From NCBI GenBank assembly GCA_903908015.1, contig CAIVQI010000115.1, forward strand, positions 1 through 9,465: 9,465 bases of DNA, written 5' to 3'. A model generated the notes under the pieces. It was not told the origin of the DNA, searched no databases, and saw only the letters and a program-made list of their open reading frames with translations. Made by a program: the position numbers and the translations under genes. Positions 1-7,854 of the stretch are shown piece after piece. This DNA comes from an uncultured Bacteroidota bacterium (lineage in GTDB: Bacteria; Bacteroidota; Bacteroidia; UBA7662). How positions within the stretch are numbered: the stretch's first letter is position 1; each line of letters starts with the position of its first letter.

Positions 1-3000
1 GCCTCACCGGTCGATTTGGTGGTGCGGTCCGTGACGGCCCCCGACACCATGTGGCTCGGAAGACCCTATCAGGTGCAGTACACCGTGGCGAATCAGGGTA
101 CGGGCGAGGCGAACGGATTGTTGCGCGACGGCTTTTTCCTGAGCAACTCCCCCGTGTTTACTGGCAACGGCGCCTTGTTGTTTGCCCAGACGGCCCGCTA
201 CCTGTCGAATCTGCAGCCTGGTGACAGCAGCGCCTGGATGGTGAGCGGTCGCATGCCTGGCTACAATCCTTCCACCTACCACGGTTTGATGCGCACCAAT
301 TTATCGGCCAATATTGCGGAGAACAATTTCAACAACAATGTGCAGACTTCGGGGACGCTGGTGGTGGATGCGGAAGCCCTTACGCTGGGCCTGCTGGATT
401 CGGCCATCACAGACCTGAATGAGCCAGTATATTATAAGGTAAACACCCCCGCCGGACTGGACTTGCTGGTGGACGTGACCTCCAATCTGAACGCTACCGG
501 ATTGAACGAGTTGTTCGTGGCGTTTGGCCGTGTCCCCTCCTCGTCCGACTACGATTTTATCCAATCGGGGGGCTATGGGCTCAACCAACAGGTATTGGTG
601 CCCAATACGCAGGCAGGCAGCTATTATATTCTGATAAATCCACAGAATCGCTTCTCGCGGTCTCAACGGATTGGTACGATAGCACGGACGCTGCCCTACC
701 AGATATTGACCTGCACACCCAACCGGCTTGGGCAGGGTGTGGTATCCACCTCCGTGAGGGGCGCCGGCTTCCGCCCGGGTGGTGTATTTCGTTTGCGCAA
801 CGCCCAGAATCAGGTGGTGGCGGTGGCCGACGTGGCGGACTATGTGAACAGCATGCAGGTTGAATTGAGGTGGAACCTGACCGCCGTTGCCGCAGGAACC
901 TACACCCTCGAAAGCACCAATCCGGATGGCAGTGTGGCAACCCTGACGAATGGCATTGAGGTGGAAGAAGCCTCAGGCTATGTGATGGGGGGGTATTCGG
1001 TGTCGCCCAGCGTCATCCGGGTAGGGCGGCAGGTGGTCTTTTCCTTTGTGTTTGAAAATACGGGCAACATTGACATTCCTTTTGCGCGCACCCAGATTTC
1101 CCTGCCCGCGTACACCGATATCGTGGCGATTAATTATTCGGCCACCGGTGCGGGTACGCAGGTTTTTGGTTTGGATCAATTCTTCCCGCAGGGAATTGCG
1201 CCGGTCAATTTTAAGGAGGAGAATGATAAAGTGGTGATTCCTTTGACGGGGAAAAACCTTCGTCCCGGAGGCCAAATTGTTGCCAATGTGACGGCCCGCA
1301 ATTTTATGAATGCCCAGTATCCTTACGTGCAGCAAATGCAGGGATATTCATCCACTCAATTTATTAAATCGCAGCTATTGTTGGCTGAACTCACCCGAAA
1401 TACCATTTTAGATACTCCGGCTGCATTTCCTGCTTCCGTTTTGTTGTTGGCGCAGAACTATACCGCCTTCCGCGATTCAATCCTGTCAGCATTTATGTCG
1501 ATGGGCATCATCAGTCCACTGGATACGGTGGGTTTGTTCTGCGCCTCTTGTCCCCGGTTTGATATCGACCCCGGTTTCAGAATTGGTTCGGCCACCTACA
1601 ACGCCTTGTCACTGGCCGCCGGCGGTGCCATGCATTGGGAAATCAATCATCCGGAAGGTACGGCAGGCCAGGATCCGGGATGGGATTTGGTGCGTGTGAA
1701 TGGTCCGGTACATATTCAATCCACCCCATCCGACCGATTCCGAATTTACCTCCAAAGTCTGAGTTCCTACGACCAGACGGATGCCTTCCTCACGGGTTTC
1801 GAACCCTGGAGAAGTCAGCGCTGGCCGATAATGGTGGCCAGTGGGGGCATTTCCGGATTCGATACGAGCAAGTTTCAGCTGGACGCGGGTGGTTTTGCTG
1901 CGCACAACACACTCTACGGCGGGACATTCCGACTGGCTCTTTCTGCCGGTATGGACACGATGTATTTGTGGTTTGATGCCCGTATACCCGGCGTTGGTGA
2001 GGATGGTTTCCCTGGAAATGCGGGTCACATCGGCCAAAATGGCGGTGACGGGGGAACGGGAGGTCCGGGCAATTGTCTGGTGTCAGCCGGTGCCGGTGGT
2101 TCGGGTGGAGCGGGTGGTCCTGGCGATGGGGTGCTACCGGCGGGTAATGGAGGAATGGGGGGTGAAGGTGGAGCTTCATTCTGCAGCCATGTGCCGGGTG
2201 GAACGGGCGGTTCGGGTGGTGCCGGAGGAAATGCTTCTACACCGGGTGCCAACGGGGGCAATGGTGGAAGCGGGGGTTCGGGTGGTCCGGGCTATGCCGG
2301 GGGCACCAACTCCAATGGGGGCAACGGTGGGGCAGGTGGCGCCGGCGGAGCTGGGGGCTGGGGATTCCTTCCCGGCTATATTCCGGGTAACGGAGGCAAT
2401 GGTGGTGCCGGAGGCACGGGTGGAAATCCGGGCGGTGGCAATTCCAATGGAGGCAATGGGGCGAATGGTGGACAGGCAGGTCAGGGTGGGCCTGGCGGTG
2501 GCCTCCCCGGAAATCCCGGTAATGGGGGCAATGCGGGCGCTCAAAACCCGGGCAGCAACGCACCGGCGCCCCAACCGGGCATCAGTGGCCCTGCGGCACC
2601 TGCGACCCCGCCATCCGGGCCCAATGGCCCGGCTTCGGGAACGCCCGGTGGCCCAATAGATCCGTCACAGCCGTTCGGTCCGGGTTCGCCCGGGTCTCCG
2701 GGTGGTGGTTCGGCCTCGTCACCGGTTCCTTGCAATGCACCGGCACCGCCTTTGCGATTTTTCTGTAATCAGTTTACAGGGGATTTACTTCGCACAGCCG
2801 GGTGCGGCGATGCAACCTATGGATGCTTATCTGATTTGGCCAAATATGCTGGAATGGGAGCTGTGGTAGGCGCTGCTCCAGGTGCTGTTGCCGGTGCGGT
2901 GTATGCAGGCTTAAAATGTGGAATGGGCATATTTGAGTGTACTACAGGAGGCAATGACATATCGAGTTCCTTTGGTTGTTTGAGCTCTGCCGTCGATTTG

Positions 3001-5424
3001 GCAACGGGCAGTTTATTTTCGGGTTCATTGGGCGCAGCAGGTTGCGCACGGTATTTATTATGCAAAGAAACACCGGTGGTTCGCGCCTGTGATCCCAATG
3101 AGATTGTTGGTCCGCTTGGCTATTCGGCTGAACGTTTTGTAGCACTGGCGGACACCATGGATTACACCATTTATTTTGAGAACGATCCCGACTTTGCCAC
3201 CACCTCGGCTCAAAGGGTCACCGTTCGCCAGCGATTGGACAGCAATGTCAATCCCCTGAGTTTCCGCTTAAAAGAGTTCGGCTTTGGACCCTATGTTTTT
3301 CAGGTTCCCTTCGGCCGGCCGAATTATACCGTCACACTTCCTCTTCAGGACAGCGCCAATGTCGGCGTGGATGTTCAGATTACCGCCGGTGTTGACGTCA
3401 CCACCCGCGAGATTTTTTGGGTAATGCAAAGTGTTAACCGTGCCAATGGACTGCCGCCCGATGATCCGATGGCCGGTTTCCTCAAAATCAATGACAGCAC
3501 GGGCGCCGGTGAGGGTTTTGTTAAGTATTTCATTCTCCCCGAAAATCTGTCGGCAACGGGCGACTCGGTCTATGCTTCTGCCGATATCATTTTTGATATC
3601 AACTCGGTGATTACCACCAACACGGTGTTCAACACGCTCGATGCGCGCCCACCCACCACCCGAATCACACCCATAGCACCCAACCAGTCCTCTGCGCAAG
3701 TTCAATTGACCTGGCAAGGAAGCGATGACCCGGGGGGGTCCGGACTGGCCTATTACCAGTTGTTCCGATCTGAGAATCAGGCTCCGTATGTGCTGGAGGC
3801 AACCCTGGATGCCGGTGATACAAGCTATGTGTTTCAAGGTACTCAGTCTCGGCGCTATGATTTCTTCCTTCGTGGGGTTGACAATGTAGGCAACCGCGAA
3901 CCTCTGAAGAATTACTCCGAAGCCGGCGTATTTGTGGGCAATGTGCCTTGCAACCCTGCTGTGACCCAACCTCTCAATGCTACTGCCTGCGGAGAATACG
4001 TTTTTGCGGGTCGCTCGCTCTATTCGGGCGGTGTGTACCGCGATACCCTGCGCAGCGACAACGGTTGCGATAGCCTGATTCGGGTATTAAATCTGGTAAT
4101 TCATTCCGTGGCCTCCACAAACCTGACGGATACGGCGTGCGCCTCTACGGGCTATTCATTCGGTGGCATTCAACGTGCATCCAGTGGTGTTTATAGGGAT
4201 ACCCTAAGCACCGTACATGGTTGCGACAGCATTGTGACGCTGAATCTTTTTGTGCTGAATTGTGCAACCCTAAGGGGTCAGGTTCGGTATCTCAACCCAC
4301 CCCTTACGCCTATGTCGAATACCCGCGTGCGTTTGTACCGCGACCAGCTTTTGACCGATAGTGTGGTTACGGATGCGCAGGGCCGGTTTAATTTTGGGCA
4401 ATTGTACCCCAATATTTCGGCCTCCTTTACCCTACGTACCCAAAAGCCCTGGGGCGGGGTGAATGCTACGGATGCGCATTCTGTTTTGTTGCACTACACG
4501 GCCCGCGTCCCCCTACAGGGAATGCCGTATAGGACAGGCGATGTAAACCTGTCCCAAACCCTGAACGCTACGGATGCTTTGCAGATCCTGAGCCGTTTTG
4601 CCAATCCCCAGTATGTCTGGAATGCCCCCAACTGGTTGTTTACCGATACCGCGGTACTCACGGGTAGCGACTCGATGTTCATCCCTATTTTTGCCCGTAC
4701 GGCTGGGGATGTGAATGGTAGTTTTGTGCCGCTTGCCGGTGTCCGTCAGGAGTCGGGGGTTGTTTTGCTTGCCGGCGGATTGCCCTCTGTTGAGTCGGGG
4801 TGGTTGCCCCTGCGTGCGGGCAGTGACATGGATTTGGGTGCCGTTTCTCTGGTACTCTCGCTTCCGGCGGGGTGGCAGGTACAGGATGTACGGATGAATT
4901 CCCACGCCGAAGGCAGCCAGGTTGTTTATCAGCAGGTGGGGCAAGAACTCCGGGTGGGATGGTACGCGCACAGGCCTTTGTCCCTCAAGAAGGGCGATGA
5001 CCTGCTCTACTTGGTTTTGGATGAAACGAGTCTCTCCGGTACTACCGACGAATTGCGGCCTTTAGGGGAGTGCGAACTGGCCGATGGTTTGAGCCGTCCG
5101 ATTCCTCAGGCGGTACTCATGGTGCCCCCGGTTACCCGAACGGGTCGGGTTATGGAATGGAATGCCGAGGCTTATCCCAATCCTTTCACCGACCAAACCC
5201 GTTTGTTGTTGTCGCTACCGGTACAGGCCAGGGTTACTTATCAATTGAGCGATGCGGCGGGTAAGGAAATTCATGCGGCCGACATCGGTGTGGTTGCTCC
5301 CGGCACCCGCTTCTTCGACATGGAAGGTGGGGGACTGTCGGCCGGCATCTATTACTGCAACGTCCGCTTCGAATCCATTCTGGGAGTCGAAAGCAAAATG
5401 TTGCGGCTGGTGAAATCGCGGTGA
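1..5424 (+). CDS. Giant multidomain T9SS-secreted surface protein (3' part, start outside window)
   Basis: The reading frame is open from base 1, so this is the C-terminal 1807 residues of a longer protein; a TTG at base 16 is internal. Residues below count from the codon at base 1. Visible order: CARDB-like domain (1-~120, opening with DLVVRSVTAP), pre-peptidase-like beta domain (~124-235), TIG/Ig-like domain (~236-323), DUF11-like beta domain (~328-455), helical linker with a CASC motif (514-517), beta-sandwich (~535-660), Gly-rich block (664-846), Pro/Gly/Ser linker (847-917), Cys-rich segment (911-1030), Bacteroidota 'CDPNEIVGP' domain (~1030-1210, possibly DUF7619), FnIII-like domain (~1216-1313), two Cys repeats, carboxypeptidase-regulatory-like domain (~1422-1480), dockerin-like pair (~1481-1535), cohesin-like domain (~1600-1710) and T9SS type A sorting domain (~1718-1807). 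By family knowledge it should cross the outer membrane by T9SS and be released or anchored at the surface. No catalytic domain is recognisable. An adhesin or matrix role is inference. It ends with tandem stops TGA TAG. Confidence 0.93.
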   Translation, partial: ASPVDLVVRSVTAPDTMWLGRPYQVQYTVANQGTGEANGLLRDGFFLSNSPVFTGNGALLFAQTARYLSNLQPGDSSAWMVSGRMPGYNPSTYHGLMRTNLSANIAENNFNNNVQTSGTLVVDAEALTLGLLDSAITDLNEPVYYKVNTPAGLDLLVDVTSNLNATGLNELFVAFGRVPSSSDYDFIQSGGYGLNQQVLVPNTQAGSYYILINPQNRFSRSQRIGTIARTLPYQILTCTPNRLGQGVVSTSVRGAGFRPGGVFRLRNAQNQVVAVADVADYVNSMQVELRWNLTAVAAGTYTLESTNPDGSVATLTNGIEVEEASGYVMGGYSVSPSVIRVGRQVVFSFVFENTGNIDIPFARTQISLPAYTDIVAINYSATGAGTQVFGLDQFFPQGIAPVNFKEENDKVVIPLTGKNLRPGGQIVANVTARNFMNAQYPYVQQMQGYSSTQFIKSQLLLAELTRNTILDTPAAFPASVLLLAQNYTAFRDSILSAFMSMGIISPLDTVGLFCASCPRFDIDPGFRIGSATYNALSLAAGGAMHWEINHPEGTAGQDPGWDLVRVNGPVHIQSTPSDRFRIYLQSLSSYDQTDAFLTGFEPWRSQRWPIMVASGGISGFDTSKFQLDAGGFAAHNTLYGGTFRLALSAGMDTMYLWFDARIPGVGEDGFPGNAGHIGQNGGDGGTGGPGNCLVSAGAGGSGGAGGPGDGVLPAGNGGMGGEGGASFCSHVPGGTGGSGGAGGNASTPGANGGNGGSGGSGGPGYAGGTNSNGGNGGAGGAGGAGGWGFLPGYIPGNGGNGGAGGTGGNPGGGNSNGGNGANGGQAGQGGPGGGLPGNPGNGGNAGAQNPGSNAPAPQPGISGPAAPATPPSGPNGPASGTPGGPIDPSQPFGPGSPGSPGGGSASSPVPCNAPAPPLRFFCNQFTGDLLRTAGCGDATYGCLSDLAKYAGMGAVVGAAPGAVAGAVYAGLKCGMGIFECTTGGNDISSSFGCLSSAVDLATGSLFSGSLGAAGCARYLLCKETPVVRACDPNEIVGPLGYSAERFVALADTMDYTIYFENDPDFATTSAQRVTVRQRLDSNVNPLSFRLKEFGFGPYVFQVPFGRPNYTVTLPLQDSANVGVDVQITAGVDVTTREIFWVMQSVNRANGLPPDDPMAGFLKINDSTGAGEGFVKYFILPENLSATGDSVYASADIIFDINSVITTNTVFNTLDARPPTTRITPIAPNQSSAQVQLTWQGSDDPGGSGLAYYQLFRSENQAPYVLEATLDAGDTSYVFQGTQSRRYDFFLRGVDNVGNREPLKNYSEAGVFVGNVPCNPAVTQPLNATACGEYVFAGRSLYSGGVYRDTLRSDNGCDSLIRVLNLVIHSVASTNLTDTACASTGYSFGGIQRASSGVYRDTLSTVHGCDSIVTLNLFVLNCATLRGQVRYLNPPLTPMSNTRVRLYRDQLLTDSVVTDAQGRFNFGQLYPNISASFTLRTQKPWGGVNATDAHSVLLHYTARVPLQGMPYRTGDVNLSQTLNATDALQILSRFANPQYVWNAPNWLFTDTAVLTGSDSMFIPIFARTAGDVNGSFVPLAGVRQESGVVLLAGGLPSVESGWLPLRAGSDMDLGAVSLVLSLPAGWQVQDVRMNSHAEGSQVVYQQVGQELRVGWYAHRPLSLKKGDDLLYLVLDETSLSGTTDELRPLGECELADGLSRPIPQAVLMVPPVTRTGRVMEWNAEAYPNPFTDQTRLLLSLPVQARVTYQLSDAAGKEIHAADIGVVAPGTRFFDMEGGGLSAGIYYCNVRFESILGVESKMLRLVKSR
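1990..2538 (+). repeat. Gly-rich GGX repeat block inside the large secreted protein
   Basis: Residues 664-846 of the large protein contain 89 glycines in 183 residues by my count. Most are arranged as GGX or GXX triplets where X is N, A, S, T or P. At DNA level this appears as an imperfect 9-base-periodic repeat with recurring blocks such as 'aatgggggcaa' and 'ggtggtgccgg'. Two cysteines interrupt it (in NCLVS and SFCSH). Such sequence can form collagen-like or polyglycine-II helices; which applies here is inference. The frame stays open throughout, so the repeat is translated. Confidence 0.9.
2539..2751 (+). repeat. Pro/Gly/Ser/Ala-rich low-complexity linker
   Basis: Residues 847-917 change from GGX to Pro-rich composition, with short elements such as PGSPGSPGGG and APATPPSGPNGP. 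It is probably an extended, disordered spacer between the Gly-rich block and the Cys-rich segment that follows. The composition is seen directly; the spacer role is inference. Confidence 0.75.
2731..3090 (+). other. Cys-rich segment with Ala/Gly hydrophobic stretch
   Basis: This part of the large protein holds ten cysteines (residues 911, 922, 935, 942, 973, 980, 993, 1015, 1021 and 1030). It also has an Ala/Gly/Val-rich stretch at residues 949-977 (bases 2845-2931) with small-residue spacing reminiscent of a glycine zipper. I do not recognise it as a named domain. Bases 2761-3000 are about 49% G+C by count, against about 72% in bases 2281-2340 of the Gly block. Confidence 0.6.
3982..4254 (+). 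repeat. Two tandem Cys-containing Bacteroidota repeats
   Basis: Two copies of a unit of about 40 residues lie at bases 3982-4101 and 4132-4254. Both begin TAC, share GVYRDTL in the middle, then a G-C-D-S motif and an LNL strand. This matches a repeat widespread in secreted Bacteroidota proteins, where each unit is thought to form a small beta domain with paired cysteines. The repeat is seen directly; the disulphide is inferred from the two conserved cysteines per unit. Confidence 0.85.
4441..4605 (+). other. Dockerin-like duplicated calcium-binding segment
   Basis: Residues 1481-1535 of the large protein contain two related segments, GGVNATDAHSVLLHY and GDVNLSQTLNATDALQIL. The second matches the dockerin loop-helix pattern: D1514, N1516, S1518 and D1525 fall at calcium-ligand positions 1, 3, 5 and 12. 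The first keeps only the later half (N1488, D1491), so its ligand set looks incomplete. A downstream GDVNGSF motif (bases 4705-4725) often follows this pair in Bacteroidota proteins. Calcium binding is inferred from the motif. Confidence 0.65.
4798..5130 (+). other. Cohesin-like beta-sandwich domain
   Basis: Residues 1600-1710 read as alternating hydrophobic strands: LPLRAGSDMDLGAVSLVLSL, then QVQDV, VYQQV, LRVGWY, and KKGDDLLYLVL. In cohesin-type domains a 'G....I.G..L.L.YDP..L' opening is followed by a late 'G.L..L.F' strand, and this segment has that general pattern. The assignment comes from pattern only. A generic Ig-like beta-sandwich between the dockerin-like pair and the sorting domain is the main alternative. 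Confidence 0.45.
5152..5421 (+). other. T9SS type A C-terminal sorting domain
   Basis: The last 90 residues carry the hallmarks of a Por-secretion C-terminal sorting domain: a YPNPF motif shortly after the domain start, a central beta strand ending in DAAGKEI, a GGLSAGIYYCNV strand, and a basic KMLRLVK tail at the end of the protein. In the family this domain directs the protein through the type IX translocon and is then removed by the PorU sortase, which can attach the protein to anionic LPS. This is the strongest phylum marker in the window. Confidence 0.93.
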
Positions 5425-5736
5425 TAGGGTTGGGTCGATGTATTGCTCGGGTCTCCTGACCGCAATGGGCTCGTCGGCTTCACACCTTTGCTTTTATTAC
5501 AGAATCGATCAATGATTTGGTTTCATTTTCCGGTTTGGCGATTAGGAATACCTCAAACTAATGTAAAAACCCTCGAATTGGACAAATAAGTTTAGGGAAA
5601 TAGGAGAATGCGTTAGAAATTTCGATTTCTCGAGGTTGAAATTGAAAATACTTTTCGATCACCATTCCTGATGCACAATGATTATTCAATTATCCAATCT
5701 TCCTGAATTTTTATTACCCGTCAGTTAACCCAAGGA
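5425..5736. other. AT-rich convergent intergenic region, no supported gene
   Basis: These 312 bases separate the stop of the large secreted protein (+) from the stop of the peptidase gene (-). Bases 5521-5700 are about 34% G+C by count, far below the flanking genes. The only open frames are very short, the longest I checked being about 25 codons from base 5439, and none has coding support. As a convergent gap it should hold the ends of both transcripts, but I see no GC-rich stem followed by a T-run on either strand. Confidence 0.8.
5615..5659. other. Two weak AT-rich hairpins in the convergent gap
   Basis: AGAAAT-TTCG-ATTTCT at 5615-5630 is a perfect 6-bp stem with a TTCG loop. ATTGAAAA-TAC-TTTTCGAT at 5641-5659 is an 8-bp stem with one G-T wobble when read on the + strand. 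Neither is GC-rich or followed by a clear T-run. They could help define transcript ends or be chance features of AT-rich DNA. Confidence 0.25.
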
Positions 5737-7854
5737 TCAGCGCTTCGAATTCAAATTTTCTTCCAGAAATTCAAAAAACACCTTCTGCCACAACACGCTG
5801 TTTTGGGGCTTGGTGACCCAATGGTTTTCGTCGGGGAAGTAGAGAAACTGACTTTTGACCCCCCGCAATTGTGCCGCGGTAAACGCCTCCATTCCCTGGG
5901 CCAGAGGCACCCTGAAGTCTTTCTCGTTGTGGATCACCAATATGGGGGTGTTCCAGTTGCCCACAAAACGATGGGGCGAAAAATCCGTGTAGCTGCGCGG
6001 CGTGGGATTGTCCCATGGTCGACCCTTCATATCGAAGTCGGTGAAGAAGATCTCCTCGGTTTGCCCAAACATGGCCTCCAGGTTGTAGACCCCGCAGTGG
6101 GCAATGAAAGCCTTGAAGCGATTGTTGTGGTTGCCCGCGAGCCAATACACCGAATAGCCGCCGAAGGAGGCGCCCACGGCGCCCAAACGATTTTTGTCCA
6201 CATATTTTTCCCGGCTCATGGTGTCGATGGCCGCCAAGTAATCCTGCATGGCCTGCCCACCCCAGTCACCCGATATGGCCTCATTCCACTCCTGACCGAA
6301 GCCGGGCAAGCCCCGGCGGTTGGGGGCCACCACGATATAGCCTTTACTGGCCATCAGATAGAAGTTCCAGCGGGTGCTGAACGACTGGCCGATCATACTC
6401 TGAGGCCCGCCCTGGCAATAGAGCAGGGTGGGGTATTTTTTGGTGGAATCAAAATCGGGGGGATAAATCACCCAGGTTTGCATGCTTTTGCCATCGCTGG
6501 TTGCGATATGGCGCGAAACCACCCGGGCCGACTTTAATCGAGCGATAAGGGGGCCATTGTGGTCGGTGAGGGCCTGAAGGGATCCGTTGTTCAAGTTGAT
6601 GCGATACAGTTCATTCGGCCTGAGCATATTTTGCCTCTGGGCGATCAGCGCACCACCCCCGGTTGATGGCAGGAAACTGATGCCCGAGTAATTCACATCA
6701 CCCGATGTGATTGGCCTGAAGTTGCGGTAGACCTGGTTCTTTTTGAGCGCATAGGTGCGTGCGGCCAGAAGACTGTCGAGGGCATATTCAAACACTTGAA
6801 CGGTACCCTGGGTTCCGGCTGTGAATAGGATTCTGTTGCCGTCGGTCGACCATACGAACGACTCTACTGATCGGTCAAAGTGTTCAGTGATGTCTTTGGG
6901 TTTCCCATCAGGAAAAGGCATCAGCATGATGCGGTTTTTATCCGCTTCATAGCCATCACGCTCCATGCTGAGCCATGCTATATAGCGCCCGTCTGGCGAA
7001 AACTGGGGATCGGTATCATAGCCCAACAGGCCTTTCGTACGGCGTACAGTCTTTCTGGTGGCGAGTTCATAGACATACAAATCAGAATTAGTGCTCTGTG
7101 CGGCTTCTGTTCCATGCAGCTTTTTGCTGGTATAGACCAAATAATCGCCTCTGGGCGACCAGACAATCTGCTCAGTGCCACCGAAAGGGGGCATCGGACA
7201 GTGGAAGCGTTCGCCTGTCATTATGTCGGTGGGCTTGCCTTGGAGCGCCCCATCGCTGTACTCCTGAATGAAGACGTGGCTGTAGCTGCCATCGGCGAAT
7301 TGATCCCAGTGGCGGTACATCAATCCATCGAACAGCATGCCGGTCGATTTCGACAGGCTCGGGTAACGTTGTTGCAGGCTGCTGTCGAGGCTTACGGAAG
7401 CGGTGAAAAATATTTTGTCGCCGGCCGGACTATACCCATAACCGCTGATGCCCCCGGGCTGACTGCTGATTGGCTTGGCGCCGGTGCCATCGGGTTGCAT
7501 CTCCCAAAGTTGACTGCTTCCACTGGCGCTGCTCAGGTAGCCGATGCGCTGCCCGTCGGGTCTCCAGCTATAACTGTGCTCAGAGCCAGGGGTTTGCGTC
7601 AGTCTGCGGTTGATGCCAGTAGCCAGGTCAAGGAGAAATAAGTCAGATTGCCCTTTGTTATCAGAGAGATTGTTGTAGCGCACACTGTAAACGGCTGTTT
7701 TACCATCGGGCGACACCTGCGGTGCCCCCACCATTTGAAAATCCCAGAGCATTTCCTCACGAAGTAATTCAGTGGGTTGGGCTTGGGTCGGTTTGGTGAG
7801 GCTGACGCTGGCAACAAAAAGACAGCACAGAATGAAGTTGTAATTCTTGTTCAT
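5737..7854 (-). CDS. dpp5: Dipeptidyl-peptidase 5 (exported S9 family serine peptidase)
   Basis: The 705-residue protein should remove dipeptides from peptide N termini in the periplasm, with preference for alanine or hydrophobic residues at P1 in characterised DPP5; the products then feed amino-acid uptake. Residues 1-25 form a signal peptide (hydrophobic FILCCLFVASVSL, likely signal peptidase I cut after TQA). The N-terminal beta-propeller (~30-440) shows WD40-like blades with SPDGK/SPDGR-type motifs near 48, 98, 142, 233, 286 and 336. The C-terminal alpha/beta hydrolase (~450-705) carries the triad Ser563 in GASFGGYS, Asp646 in NEKDFRVP and His678 in DENHWV. Motifs GLMYRHWD, GYDTDPQFSPDGR, ERDGYE and YCQGGPQ closely match P. 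gingivalis DPP5 as I recall it, and the length is similar. The start ATG sits directly before the signal peptide; no Shine-Dalgarno is evident, which is common in Bacteroidota. It lies 45 bases after leuS on the same strand. A broader acylaminoacyl-peptidase label is the alternative. Confidence 0.9.
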   Translation of the reverse strand: MNKNYNFILCCLFVASVSLTKPTQAQPTELLREEMLWDFQMVGAPQVSPDGKTAVYSVRYNNLSDNKGQSDLFLLDLATGINRRLTQTPGSEHSYSWRPDGQRIGYLSSASGSSQLWEMQPDGTGAKPISSQPGGISGYGYSPAGDKIFFTASVSLDSSLQQRYPSLSKSTGMLFDGLMYRHWDQFADGSYSHVFIQEYSDGALQGKPTDIMTGERFHCPMPPFGGTEQIVWSPRGDYLVYTSKKLHGTEAAQSTNSDLYVYELATRKTVRRTKGLLGYDTDPQFSPDGRYIAWLSMERDGYEADKNRIMLMPFPDGKPKDITEHFDRSVESFVWSTDGNRILFTAGTQGTVQVFEYALDSLLAARTYALKKNQVYRNFRPITSGDVNYSGISFLPSTGGGALIAQRQNMLRPNELYRINLNNGSLQALTDHNGPLIARLKSARVVSRHIATSDGKSMQTWVIYPPDFDSTKKYPTLLYCQGGPQSMIGQSFSTRWNFYLMASKGYIVVAPNRRGLPGFGQEWNEAISGDWGGQAMQDYLAAIDTMSREKYVDKNRLGAVGASFGGYSVYWLAGNHNNRFKAFIAHCGVYNLEAMFGQTEEIFFTDFDMKGRPWDNPTPRSYTDFSPHRFVGNWNTPILVIHNEKDFRVPLAQGMEAFTAAQLRGVKSQFLYFPDENHWVTKPQNSVLWQKVFFEFLEENLNSKR

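Noticed and set aside
16..18. TTG as the possible start of the large secreted protein
   Set aside because: The frame is open to base 1 and the preceding codons (ASPVD) belong to the same CARDB-like strand. There is no ribosome-binding site or signal peptide, so the true start lies upstream.
2035..2550. Repeated GC-rich units considered as a CRISPR array or a non-coding tandem repeat
   Set aside because: The repeats are imperfect, with 9-base codon-phased periodicity and no regular spacers, and they are translated as GGX in an unbroken frame.
1841..2659. A 272-codon open frame on the + strand in another frame across the Gly-rich block
   Set aside because: It is a shadow of the GC-rich, stop-poor repeat. 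Its translation is a Val/Arg/Met-rich low-complexity string without domains, while the main frame continues intact through the region.
2025..2735. Several Pro/Arg-rich open frames on the - strand opposite the Gly-rich block
   Set aside because: They are antisense reflections of Gly codons (GGN read as NCC), with no independent start context or recognisable domain.
5703..5736. Rho-independent terminator right after the dpp5 stop on the - strand
   Set aside because: There is a short A/T run (5707-5714), but the preceding GGGTTAACTGACGGG does not fold into a convincing stem.
6880..7641. A 253-codon + strand open frame opposite dpp5
   Set aside because: It is fully contained in a strongly supported gene on the other strand, with no recognisable domain and an AAs composition expected of an antisense shadow.
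7820..7830. Possible lipobox at the two cysteines in the dpp5 signal peptide
   Set aside because: The residues before Cys10 (FIL) do not fit a lipobox, the cysteines are inside the hydrophobic core, and a good signal peptidase I site follows at TQA.
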